Source: a virus. Taken from it: 29,739 nt of DNA. Location: positions 1 through 29,739 of IMG/VR virus record IMGVR_UViG_3300038309_000202; one strand, given 5' to 3'. Below the pieces are notes generated by a model. That model was not told the origin of the DNA, did not search any database, and was given only the letters and a program-made list of their open reading frames with translations. Positions 14,281 through 21,716 of the stretch are shown here, in pieces. A program made the translations under genes and the position numbers. The stretch's first letter is position 1; each line of letters starts with the position of its first letter.

Positions 14281-14600
14281 TGTCAGGACCACAGGTTGAT
14301 CCGGTTTCCGGCCAGCCGATTATAAATAATCCGGATTCTTCGACACGGAAGCTGCCTGAAAAGGAAAAGAAAATATACACCGACCAGGCAAAATTCGCTG
14401 AGGTTGCGAATTCGGATGCGGCCAAGACGCTTCGGGCCATGGTCCGCCGGTTTTTGTATGAGCGTATCGGTGAAATTTTAAAGAGTGATCCGGAAGCCAT
14501 GGCGTATATGGCTATTTTGGGAGAACTGCAAAGCCGGTCTGATATTGCAGACCGGGCAGTTAATAAGTTGATGAAGGCAAAGGTAAACGTCAATCCATAA
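14280..14600 (+). CDS. Hypothetical helical head-region protein
   Basis: A 106-residue protein with a polar, Pro-rich N terminus (PVSGQPIINNPDSSTRKLPEKEK), then helices (AKFAEVANSDAAKTLRAMVRRFLYERIGEIL, DPEAMAYMAILGEL). It starts on the last base of the portal stop. Position suggests a portal accessory or internal head protein, but I recognise no family. Confidence 0.6.
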   Translation: MSGPQVDPVSGQPIINNPDSSTRKLPEKEKKIYTDQAKFAEVANSDAAKTLRAMVRRFLYERIGEILKSDPEAMAYMAILGELQSRSDIADRAVNKLMKAKVNVNP

Positions 14601-14652
14601 CAATTCCGGCCCCGCATTGCGGACCACGCCGGAGAAACACAGGAGACGAACA

Positions 14653-15753
14653 ATGGGCGATATCGAAAACACACCAGCTGCGACGCCGGACCCGAAGGTC
14701 CCGGCGGCCCCTGTATCAACCCCGTCTACTGATTCGGACATTATGGCCGGAACAGAACAGTTTAAACTGTTTAAGGGCGATTTTGATCCGAGGGCCGGTC
14801 GGCCGACGGACCACTCCGACGAGCCCGGCATGCCACCGGCTGCCCCGCCCGAGAGCGGGATCACCAGTCCGGTTGACACTCCGCCGGCATCGCACGTACC
14901 ACCCGTTACACCGGATCCCGGGGTAACGCCACCGGAGCCCGGCGCCGTCGATCCGCCGCCGAAAAAACTCCGGTTTAAAACCCATGAATTGGCGGAAGAG
15001 GGCTATGTAAACGTTTTTGGTCGGGCTACGCGCGCGGAACAGCGTGCTGCGGAAGCAGAAAAAAGAGCCAAAGCGGCCGAGGAAAAACTGGCCGCGATCG
15101 ATCAGGATAAACGACAGGCGGCCCTTGACGCACAGGCAAGAGAGCAAAAAGATGTTTTTGCCACACAACAATTTGAGGAAGTCAACAGACAGCTTGACGC
15201 GCTGAACCCGGACGACCCGGAATACAGCAAAAAGTCCGCAGAGATATGGGCCAGCGCCCATCGATCCATTGAAGAGTTTAAGCCGACGATCGACGAGTCC
15301 AAACTCCCGAAACCCTTGTCGGGTGTTGTGCCTCCCGCGCCGGAGACAGGCGCCACGACTGCTCCGTCAGAGCCTGATGTAACAGAGGCGCCGCCACCGG
15401 CTGTTGAAGGGGATACTATTACCCATATCCAGACCAGGATAAACGCGATCATTGAGGAACAAAATCCCGGTTTTGACGCCGACGACCCGGCATTCATTAC
15501 GTTTTGCCGGCAGCCGGTCGAAGCAGATGATCAGGGTAATTACCCGCCGTTGGACGATCAGATCCGCCAGGCGGTCGAAAAGACCATGGCATATCACGAT
15601 CAGCAGCGCAAAAGAGCTCTTCAGGATACGCAGCAACCCATACCAAGGTCCGGGCCCGGCCAGGGGCCGGGCGGACAGCAGGCTTCCTCCGAAAAGCACG
15701 CAACATTCAATGACATTGTTGACAAAGCGGCAAGTTCCCGCGTCATCAAGTAG
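14653..15753 (+). CDS. Capsid scaffolding-like protein
   Basis: 366 residues. The first 110 are Pro/Thr/Asp-rich and probably disordered. Residues about 125-200 form a charged coiled coil (RAEQRAAEAEKRAKAAEEKLAAI, KDVFATQQFEEVNRQLDAL). A second helical region and a short GPGQGPGGQQ linker precede a basic helical end (FNDIVDKAASSRVIK), similar to capsid-binding tips of phage scaffolds. It directly precedes the major capsid gene, the classic position. AGGAGA seven bases before the ATG fixes the start. Earlier non-ATG starts in frame are not supported. Confidence 0.75.
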   Translation: MGDIENTPAATPDPKVPAAPVSTPSTDSDIMAGTEQFKLFKGDFDPRAGRPTDHSDEPGMPPAAPPESGITSPVDTPPASHVPPVTPDPGVTPPEPGAVDPPPKKLRFKTHELAEEGYVNVFGRATRAEQRAAEAEKRAKAAEEKLAAIDQDKRQAALDAQAREQKDVFATQQFEEVNRQLDALNPDDPEYSKKSAEIWASAHRSIEEFKPTIDESKLPKPLSGVVPPAPETGATTAPSEPDVTEAPPPAVEGDTITHIQTRINAIIEEQNPGFDADDPAFITFCRQPVEADDQGNYPPLDDQIRQAVEKTMAYHDQQRKRALQDTQQPIPRSGPGQGPGGQQASSEKHATFNDIVDKAASSRVIK

Positions 15754-15788
15754 TGTTATTGGGTGTTCGGCAGGAAGGTATATAAATT

Positions 15789-16754
15789 ATGACACAAGGA
15801 ATGACCACCTGGACGTTTGACGCCTCCGACGGTGTCTATAAAAACCACGACTTATCCATCGGCATTATGGAGCATGCCGCCCTGGAATTTTTGTTTGTGC
15901 CCCATACCACCAAGGTTGATGGTTTTGGTAAGGGCAACGGTGAGTCCGTGACGTTGCCGTACTGGAAACCCCTTGACGAGCCCACCACCCCGGTCCTGGG
16001 CGAAATGGCCAGAATTCCGGTTGAAAAACTGGAAATGGGCACCCGGCAGATCACGGTCGAACAGTGGGGCCGTGGCGTGCAATACACCCATTTGATGAAA
16101 CAGCTGGGTGTGCTGGACCCCAAAACGGGCGCACAGAAAAACCTCAAAGAGCAGATGGCGGCCTGCATGGATACCGGCGCGGCCAATGCCTTTAAAGAGG
16201 CCAAGGTCCGGTTTACCCCGACCAGCCTGTCCGGCGGTACCATTGACACGGATGGCGCGTTTTCATCTTACGCCCTCTACAACCTGACCAAAAGCCATAT
16301 GGGCGTCGTGCGCGATTACATGGCCAATGACCTGCATGTGCCCATGATCGGCGGGGATCATTATGTCGGTATTTTTGCGACCAAGGCCCTTCGCGGCTTA
16401 AAGGACGACAAGTCCCTGGAAGCCTGGCACCAGTACCTGCGTAACGGCGACATGATCTACAAGTCCGAGGTCGGGCAGGTAGAGGGTATCCGTTGCTCCG
16501 AATGTCACCGTGAAAACGCTCTGTCCAACTCTGTCGGTACGGGCAATGTGCTGGGTGAGGGTGTTGTGTTCGGTGAGGACGCGGTGGCCCGCGTCGAGGC
16601 AGAAACCCCTGAACTGCGGGCGGAGCCTAACTTTCAGAGCAATTTCGGTCTGATCAAGGCCTGTGCCTGGTACGGGATCATTAAATTCGCGATTTACTGG
16701 GATACGGCCAACGATCGCGAGGCCCGGGTCGTGTACATCGGCAGTAAAGCGTAA
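15789..16754 (+). CDS. Major capsid protein, N4-gp56 family
   Basis: A 321-residue HK97-fold-type capsid protein. The pattern fits the N4 gp56-like family as I remember it: VDGFGKGNGESVTLPYWKPL, GTRQITVEQWGRGVQYTHL, NLKEQMAACMDTGAANAFK, HVPMIGGDHYVGIFATKALRGLK, then VEGIRCSECHRENAL and FGLIKACAWYGIIKFAIYWDTANDREARVVYI at the end. Length (300-400) and position after the scaffold agree. AGGAAGG precedes the ATG. A GC-rich hairpin follows the stop (16773-16795). Confidence 0.92.
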   Translation: MTQGMTTWTFDASDGVYKNHDLSIGIMEHAALEFLFVPHTTKVDGFGKGNGESVTLPYWKPLDEPTTPVLGEMARIPVEKLEMGTRQITVEQWGRGVQYTHLMKQLGVLDPKTGAQKNLKEQMAACMDTGAANAFKEAKVRFTPTSLSGGTIDTDGAFSSYALYNLTKSHMGVVRDYMANDLHVPMIGGDHYVGIFATKALRGLKDDKSLEAWHQYLRNGDMIYKSEVGQVEGIRCSECHRENALSNSVGTGNVLGEGVVFGEDAVARVEAETPELRAEPNFQSNFGLIKACAWYGIIKFAIYWDTANDREARVVYIGSKA

Positions 16755-16772
16755 ATTATCTTAACCGGTTGA

Positions 16773-16795
16773 GGCGGCCGGTCCTGCCGGCCGCC
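16773..16795 (+). other. Hairpin after major capsid gene
   Basis: GGCGGCCGG and CCGGCCGCC form a perfect 9-base stem around a 5-base loop, 19 bases after the capsid stop and about 23 bases before the next start. No U tract follows, so it more likely affects mRNA stability or partial termination than full termination. Confidence 0.7.
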
Positions 16796-16818
16796 AACAG
16801 CCAACAGGAGGAAGTTAT

Positions 16819-17292
16819 ATGATACCGAACCAAATTATTTACCTGGATCCCTTATATCTGGTTGACGGGCCCGAAAGCGAGGCCCTGGGGATCGATATGG
16901 ACCAGGCCGTGGCCGATATGGCCGTATTTCACGGTGGATCTTGCATCCTGGAGGTTCTGCGCGTTGAAGGCCTGATCACAGAGGATGTGGCCGGTACCGC
17001 TACCCAGGCGCAGTTTAAATTCGACAAGCGCCCGACGGCCGGGTCTGACGTTGATCGCGGTGACGGTGATATCGGTACGCTTGATTGCGAAGATGCCGAC
17101 GCCGGTACCGTGTTGTATGACGATACCTGTGCCGGCACAATGATTCAGCCCGGACAGGAGGTTGTATGCCAGATGACCCAGCGGTCCGAAACGGCGGCAT
17201 CCGGGCATATCCGCCCGCGCATCGTTTGCCGGGTCTGGCCGGAAGAGCCGGGCAATATTTCAACCCTGATCAGCTCTCCGATTTCTTCGTAG
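16819..17292 (+). CDS. Probable minor head or decoration protein
   Basis: A 157-residue acidic beta-rich protein (ILEVLRVEGLITEDVAGTATQAQFKFDKRP, GQEVVCQMTQRSETAASGHIRPRIVCRVWPEE) with no membrane segment. It follows the capsid gene and its hairpin, with its own AGGAGGAAG site 6-7 bases before the ATG. Several Asp-rich loops could bind ions. The position suggests a capsid-associated protein. I know no family match. Confidence 0.6.
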   Translation: MIPNQIIYLDPLYLVDGPESEALGIDMDQAVADMAVFHGGSCILEVLRVEGLITEDVAGTATQAQFKFDKRPTAGSDVDRGDGDIGTLDCEDADAGTVLYDDTCAGTMIQPGQEVVCQMTQRSETAASGHIRPRIVCRVWPEEPGNISTLISSPISS

Positions 17293-17308
17293 GAGCCGGT
17301 CTGTAACC

Positions 17309-17380
17309 TTTATTGTCCGGCCGGTGTTCTTTGAGGGTTAATGTGGTCCTCCCTTCTTCGCCATCCGGCCGGGCAATAAA
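17309..17380 (+). other. Long-stem hairpin between head genes
   Basis: TTTATTGTCCGGCCGG (17309-17324) pairs with CCGGCCGGGCAATAAA (17365-17380), 16 pairs with one G.U, enclosing a 40-base loop that contains a small GAGG/CCTC stem. The right arm ends about 17 bases before the next gene's start and just before its AAGGAG site, so folding could tune translation of the next gene. Confidence 0.65.
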
Positions 17381-17397
17381 CCACAAGGAGAATAGTT

Positions 17398-18210
17398 ATG
17401 GCAGATTTAGCAGCCTCTGATGTCTCTGTCAGTCTGCCCGCGAGAGACAGGCAGATCGCCCGGGGGGATAAGGTTATTTCCCTGGCTGATCTTACGTTTG
17501 GCGACGGCGCGAAGACGTATCCGACCGGCGGTGTTCCTTTGCCGGCGATCGGGAATTTCGGGGTAAAAAAGGCCTTCCAGGCCATGTTTATCCAGCAGCC
17601 GTCCGGAAACGGTTACACCTATCGTTTCGATCAGGCCAATCACAAGATCAAAATCATGGAGATCGGCCAGATTTCCCAGGAGGAAAAGGCGGACGCCGGA
17701 TCCGCATACACGGTGACGCATGACGCAACCCCGGATGGAAACGCGATTTACATGAAGTATGACGATGGCGGCAATCCGTATCTTTGCTGCAACATGGCAA
17801 ACGACGAGGCGGACAAAGCGATCGCATTTGCCGGCGGCCAGAATGTGGTGATCAGCCACGATGCCTCGGCGGGCACCGGCGGCCTCCAGGTCTATTTTGA
17901 CGAGGACGGTGTCGCAGCGGCCCAGCTTTTGGTCAACAACACGCTGACCGGCGGTGATGTTTACCTGCCCACCGATCAACCGGATACCTTTTTAAAGGTG
18001 GTTCACGATGCTTCGGCGGCGACCAATGGTGTGGCAATTACATATGACGACGGCACCGACGAGCGGATCGAGGCGACATTTGCCGGCACGGCCGATGTTG
18101 ATTTGTCCCTGTCGGCCTTTGTGGCTGCCGATGGTGGCGCTTTGACCGAAATTCAGGCCACGGCGACCCCGGCGGAAGTCACGTTGACGGTTTTACTGAT
18201 CGGCGAATAA
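17398..18210 (+). CDS. Capsid decoration-like protein with three internal repeats
   Basis: 270 residues. The N-terminal third (GDKVISLADLTFGDGAKTYPTGGVPLPAIGNFGVKKAFQAMFI) looks like the core of a phage virion protein I have seen beside N4-type capsids. Residues 103-144, 149-190 and 199-238 are three diverged repeats, each with V.HDA, a short Gly turn and a Y.DDG hairpin (YTVTHDATPDGNAIYMKYDDG; VISHDASAGTGGLQVYFDEDG; VVHDASAATNGVAITYDDG). These could be tandem small beta units displayed on the capsid. The ATG at 17398 follows AAGGAG. A hairpin lies on each side of the gene. Confidence 0.65.
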   Translation: MADLAASDVSVSLPARDRQIARGDKVISLADLTFGDGAKTYPTGGVPLPAIGNFGVKKAFQAMFIQQPSGNGYTYRFDQANHKIKIMEIGQISQEEKADAGSAYTVTHDATPDGNAIYMKYDDGGNPYLCCNMANDEADKAIAFAGGQNVVISHDASAGTGGLQVYFDEDGVAAAQLLVNNTLTGGDVYLPTDQPDTFLKVVHDASAATNGVAITYDDGTDERIEATFAGTADVDLSLSAFVAADGGALTEIQATATPAEVTLTVLLIGE

Positions 18211-18225
18211 CGAACGGATGTGTTT

Positions 18226-18252
18226 GACCGGCAGGGGGTGGCCCTGCCGGTC
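18226..18252 (+). other. Hairpin after decoration-like gene
   Basis: GACCGGCAGGG (18226-18236) and CCCTGCCGGTC (18242-18252) form a perfect 11-base stem with a 5-base loop. It starts 16 bases after the stop and lies upstream of GAGGAGG for the next gene. There is no U tract. Confidence 0.7.
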
Positions 18253-18277
18253 GGGCGCTTAACGACGAGGAGGAAAA

Positions 18278-18808
18278 ATGCAGACATTAACCATTAAACA
18301 AGTCATCGAAGGCGTTGAGGAGACGGTCGGCGTAAGGGTTTTACGGGTATTCCCGGATGCCAGCGGCCGGACCATTTACCATCACAGCAACGGCGTTTAC
18401 GGGTATAAGGACGGGACACCGGTGCAGTCGGATAAGGAGTTTGCCATTATCGGCAACAAGGTCCATCGCGATCTGGCGCAGGCCTGGTGGGATGCGATCG
18501 GTAAAGAGATATCCGAAAAGTTTTATGCCGCGAGAGAAGCCGCTGAACGTGAGGCCCTGAGCGATTTTCAGGAAAAACTTGCTTTCGACAATACGGATCT
18601 GGACGCGGTCATGTACCAGCGTCGTCCGGTCGGCGGGAAGAAAAACGATCCCTGGGAGCCCCCGTTTGCATGGATGGAGCACTTCTCCAAACGTCCGGAC
18701 TGGTGGGGCCAGGCCGAAGAGATCAAGATGCGAGGCTGGGAATACAAAATGTCCCGCAACGTTGCCGCCGAAAACGTACAGGGCAACGTCAACCCTAACG
18801 AGGTGTAG
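18278..18808 (+). CDS. Hypothetical structural-region protein
   Basis: 176 residues. The N-terminal half is beta-rich (GVRVLRVFPDASGRTIYHHSNGVYGYKDG). It is followed by a charged helix (ISEKFYAAREAAEREALSDFQEKLAF) and a Trp-rich region (DPWEPPFAWMEHFSKRPDWWGQ). The start has GAGGAGG at normal spacing. It sits between decoration and adaptor genes, so it is probably a head or completion protein. No recognisable domain. Confidence 0.6.
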   Translation: MQTLTIKQVIEGVEETVGVRVLRVFPDASGRTIYHHSNGVYGYKDGTPVQSDKEFAIIGNKVHRDLAQAWWDAIGKEISEKFYAAREAAEREALSDFQEKLAFDNTDLDAVMYQRRPVGGKKNDPWEPPFAWMEHFSKRPDWWGQAEEIKMRGWEYKMSRNVAAENVQGNVNPNEV

Positions 18809-18813
18809 CAATT

Positions 18814-18954
18814 ATGGCCGACGATGATTTGTGGGTCTGCCCGAAGTGTAAAAAATTGCACATGGAAGACAAGCAGATGTGGGAAGAACCCCATCGTTGC
18901 CCTAATTGCGGCGCGTTATTGTACGACAAAACAGACAATGCGGAGGAGCAATAA
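18814..18954 (+). CDS. 46-residue zinc-ribbon protein
   Basis: A short frame (ATG 18814 to TAA 18952-18954) encoding WVCPKCKKLH and HRCPNCGALL, two CPxC knuckles 20-odd residues apart, a complete rubredoxin/zinc-ribbon pattern. It starts five bases after the previous stop. Its final codons carry GGAGGAG for the next gene, whose ATG shares the last base of its stop. That tight coupling supports translation. Role unknown; it may bind nucleic acid or protein. Confidence 0.75.
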   Translation: MADDDLWVCPKCKKLHMEDKQMWEEPHRCPNCGALLYDKTDNAEEQ

Positions 18955-19235
18955 TGGCAAAGATTGAGCCGGTCAGTCTGTCCGAAGAACACCGGGAACC
19001 GTCCCGAGTCATTATTTATTTAAACAAGGAAGAGCAGGCCGTTGAAGGACTGGCTGATATTGGCCTTGGTAAAGAGGTTACCGTAACCATTAAGGGTACC
19101 GTTAAATCACTTGATAATCGGGAATGGATGGATGGCGTTGATATCACCATAACCCCATCGGCGGTACAAATTTCTGCCGACGACAAGGTTATTACGTTGG
19201 ATGACGCCATTGCCGGGGCCCAGAGGACAGTTTAA
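18954..19235 (+). CDS. Small beta-rich protein in head-tail region
   Basis: 93 residues with alternating strands (RVIIYLNKEEQAVEGL, VTVTIKGTVKSLDNREW, DGVDITITPSAVQI) and a short C-terminal helix. The ATG at 18954 is preceded by GGAGGAG and overlaps the upstream stop by one base; its own stop overlaps the next ATG by one base. Upstream in-frame starts lie inside the zinc-ribbon gene and are rejected. No family recognised. Confidence 0.65.
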   Translation: MAKIEPVSLSEEHREPSRVIIYLNKEEQAVEGLADIGLGKEVTVTIKGTVKSLDNREWMDGVDITITPSAVQISADDKVITLDDAIAGAQRTV

Positions 19236-19918
19236 TGTTGCAGCATGTCAACGCCACCCTTGACCAGTTTTTGGCCCTTGTCCGGATGAATTGTCCGGAT
19301 GGCCTGGATCTGGTCAAGAAAAATGTGATTCGCCAGGCGATTCGGGACTTTTTAAAGAGCACCCGGGCCTGGCATGAGGATATTGACGATATCCGGATCA
19401 CGCCGGCCGACGAGGGTGTGCTTGATGTGGCCAACCTGGCCAGACTGATTGCACCGGAAACGATTGTCCTGGATATCCATGATATCCGTCTGTCTGCTGA
19501 CGAAACGCCGCTGACAAAGACCCACCGGGAGATCATGGATAAAAACATATCGGACTGGCGGGCTGAAACCACCGACTCCGAACCGACGCACTTCTGGCTG
19601 ACGGACCAGGGGGAACTGTTCCTCTGGCCGCCGCTGGAATCCGGATCCGACGCCGTACAGGTCGATATCGAGCTGGTTCTGATGCCGACGATGGCCGCGA
19701 CTAAGTTTCCTGATTTTTTGTATAACAAGCACGACGAGGCCATTGTGGCCGCAGTCTGTCAAAAGCTGTGTTCGCAAAAAGGCTCTCCGTGGTACGACCC
19801 AGCCCAGGCCAAGTATTTCCTGGCGGTTTACAAGGATAAGCTGCTCCAGGCGAAAAATGCCCGGGCAAAAAAGATCATTGATTCTTTAAACGCCAGAAAA
19901 CGCAGGAGTTTCAGGTAA
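19235..19918 (+). CDS. Head-tail adaptor-like protein
   Basis: A 227-residue protein in the connector position between capsid and tail genes. It has an N-terminal helix bundle (FLALVRMNCPDGLDLVKKNVIRQAIRDFLKSTRAW), a central beta region with HFWLTDQGELFLWPPL, and long C-terminal helices (HDEAIVAAVCQKLCSQKGSPWYDPAQAKYFLAVYKDKL..AKKI). This arrangement, a helical bundle with a beta insertion and a Trp-Tyr-Asp-Pro turn before the last helix, is what I recall for podovirus adaptor proteins. It overlaps its neighbours by one base at both ends. Confidence 0.65.
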   Translation: MLQHVNATLDQFLALVRMNCPDGLDLVKKNVIRQAIRDFLKSTRAWHEDIDDIRITPADEGVLDVANLARLIAPETIVLDIHDIRLSADETPLTKTHREIMDKNISDWRAETTDSEPTHFWLTDQGELFLWPPLESGSDAVQVDIELVLMPTMAATKFPDFLYNKHDEAIVAAVCQKLCSQKGSPWYDPAQAKYFLAVYKDKLLQAKNARAKKIIDSLNARKRRSFR

Positions 19919-20610
19919 TGAGCGTAACGGTTAACCAGATACTGGCCGATGCCGCCATAATTTTCGAAGATGTCGGCAATGTGTTTTGGGAAAAACCCGA
20001 AGGGCTGACATGGGTGAACGCCGGGCAGAAAGAGATCGTCCGGTTAAAGCCAGACGCCAATATTGTTACTTCCAGTATTAAGATGGCTGCCGGCACCAGG
20101 CAAACGCTGCCCACCGGCGATATCTGCCTGGTAAAAATCAATCGCAATATGGGTACCGATGGCAATACCCCGGGCAAGGTCGTGGTTCTTGTGAACCTAA
20201 AAGAGCTGGACCAGCAGGATCCGGACTGGCATACGGCCGATTCTGCGGCCGCCGTCGACTATTACGCTTATGACGAGCGCGATCCGCTGGTGTTTTGGGT
20301 GTCCCCGCCGTCTGACGGTAACGGATACATCGAAGGGGCGCGAAGCACGACGCCTGACGATGTGGCGTCTGTCGACGACAATATCAATATTGCCGATGTG
20401 TATTCCAGTGTGTTGATGGATTATGTGCTGTTTCGCGGATTTTCGAAAAACTCCGAGTCTCCGGTACACCGGCAGCGGGCCATGGACCATCACACACTTT
20501 TTATGCAGGCCCTGGGCTTGCAAGATCAATCCGAGATGGTTTATACGCCGAACCTTCCCGCCAGTGCCCGGGTCGGGAATATGATGACCACGCCGGTAAG
20601 CGGCGGATAA
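19918..20610 (+). CDS. Phage adaptor protein, DUF6682-like
   Basis: A 230-residue protein that strongly resembles a family I recall as phage adaptor DUF6682. Landmarks are ADAAIIFEDVGNVFWEKPEGLTWVNAGQKEIVRLKPDA, AAGTRQTLPTGD, INRNMGTDGNTPGKVV and YYAYDERDPLVFWVSPP, then a C-terminal helical region (VLMDYVLFRGFSKNSES..RQRAMDHHTLFMQAL). It likely forms a ring below the portal joining head to tail. The ATG shares a base with the preceding stop. Confidence 0.8.
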   Translation: MSVTVNQILADAAIIFEDVGNVFWEKPEGLTWVNAGQKEIVRLKPDANIVTSSIKMAAGTRQTLPTGDICLVKINRNMGTDGNTPGKVVVLVNLKELDQQDPDWHTADSAAAVDYYAYDERDPLVFWVSPPSDGNGYIEGARSTTPDDVASVDDNINIADVYSSVLMDYVLFRGFSKNSESPVHRQRAMDHHTLFMQALGLQDQSEMVYTPNLPASARVGNMMTTPVSGG

Positions 20611-20636
20611 CATAATCATATAGATGGAGGAAAAAA

Positions 20637-20960
20637 ATGGACAAGGTTATTTTGCAGAAATTAAAGGCGGTTATTCTTTTGCGCTCGAAAACAGTAAACG
20701 TTACCGCCCTGGCCGGTGCCGTGATTGTTATTGTTCAGCAGTTTTTCGGTATCGAGTTGTCGGTTGACACTGTCGTGTGGGTGTTCGGCGTTTTATCGGT
20801 TGTTCTGCGTATGATTACCGGTACATCGCTGGAGTCGAAAAACTCAGAATGTGCTGACGGCAACTGTGGCGGTTTTGCCACCGTGGGGCAGGCTATCCTG
20901 GTGCTTGGCTTAATCGTTTTTGTAGTGGCCCTGATCGCTTCGGCCCCTTTGTTATGTTAG
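20637..20960 (+). CDS. Holin-like membrane protein
   Basis: 107 residues with a basic N terminus (LQKLKAVILLRSKT). It has two close membrane segments (about 21-40 and 43-61, the second ending RMITG) and a third at the end (about 84-105), separated by a soluble Cys-containing loop (SECADGNCGG). The NVTALAG..QQFFGIELSVD..VWVFGVLSVVLR pattern resembles small holin-like phage proteins. No endolysin follows in this window, so the lysis role is unproven. GGAGG precedes the ATG. Confidence 0.5.
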   Translation: MDKVILQKLKAVILLRSKTVNVTALAGAVIVIVQQFFGIELSVDTVVWVFGVLSVVLRMITGTSLESKNSECADGNCGGFATVGQAILVLGLIVFVVALIASAPLLC

Positions 20961-21014
20961 CCGTACTTTGGTTTTGTTTTAATCGTTAACCCAAACTATC
21001 AAGGAGCGCGCAGC

Positions 21015-21287
21015 ATGCCGATAAAAAAAGAAGTTCAGCCGATGATGACGGCCACTTTTCGCGTTAAGGAATATTCTCCTGACAAAAACCCGGAGACAGA
21101 CGAGCCCGACCTGGTGATCGAGCGATCCGTGGGGATACCCTTAACCCCCCGGGAGGCCTCTGATCTTCATCATAAACGGGCTTCGATCGAGATTGATAAT
21201 AATAACGGTGTGGCGCGGATAAGAGACCTGTACGGAAACGTGCAGGCCGAAAAACCGTTGATGCGCCGCAGTAAAACGGAGGGTTAA
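21015..21287 (+). CDS. Small hypothetical tail-region protein
   Basis: 90 residues, polar. TATFRVKEYSPDKNPETDEPDLVIERSVGIPLTPREASDLHHKRASIEIDNNNGVARI suggests a short beta structure followed by a basic end (MRRSKTEG). AAGGAG eight bases before the ATG gives a clear start. It lies four bases before the next gene. Function unknown. Confidence 0.65.
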   Translation: MPIKKEVQPMMTATFRVKEYSPDKNPETDEPDLVIERSVGIPLTPREASDLHHKRASIEIDNNNGVARIRDLYGNVQAEKPLMRRSKTEG

Positions 21288-21290
21288 GCG

Positions 21291-21707
21291 ATGAGTTTAG
21301 ACACAGCCGGTGCCTACTGCCTGGCATCGGCCATTATCGGCGATGGCGGCTATGATCTGTTTACAAACGGTAATGCCGCCCTGGGGGTGGGTGACGACGA
21401 CACGGCCTTTGCGGTCGGACAGACCAAATTGCAGGCCGAAGAAAATTCCACCAACGCCTTGCGCAAAGCAATGAACGCGGGATATCCGTTGCGGGATCCG
21501 GACAGCGATGATTCTGATGGAAAAATACGGTTTCAGTCCACGTTTTTGACATCCGAGGGGAATTTTCAGTGGAAGGAATACGGTGTTTTTAACGATGACA
21601 CGGCCTCCGGCGGCCAGATGTTGGCGCGCTGGGTGGAGACGATCGGTACCAAAACATCGGCCGCTCAGTGGGTGTTTGAGCTGGACGTTGTCATTGGCAC
21701 GTCATAG
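21291..21707 (+). CDS. Tail or fibre-associated virion protein
   Basis: 138 residues. The C-terminal two thirds show a pattern I recognise from phage tail and baseplate-fibre proteins: RFQSTFLTSEGNFQWKEYGVFNDDTASGGQMLARWVETIGTKTSAAQWVFELDVVIG (xxTF..xEGNFxWxExGVF...SGG.ML.R......K....W...ll). It starts a run of fibre-type genes. AGGGTTAAGCG lies before the ATG. A tail-fibre connector role is plausible but inferred. Confidence 0.65.
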   Translation: MSLDTAGAYCLASAIIGDGGYDLFTNGNAALGVGDDDTAFAVGQTKLQAEENSTNALRKAMNAGYPLRDPDSDDSDGKIRFQSTFLTSEGNFQWKEYGVFNDDTASGGQMLARWVETIGTKTSAAQWVFELDVVIGTS

Positions 21708-21716
21708 CGGGGTGAA

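Noticed and set aside
14716-15261. Long leftward frame opposite the scaffold gene
   Set aside because: It is a shadow frame of GC-biased codons, with no ribosome site and Arg/Cys-rich nonsense composition.
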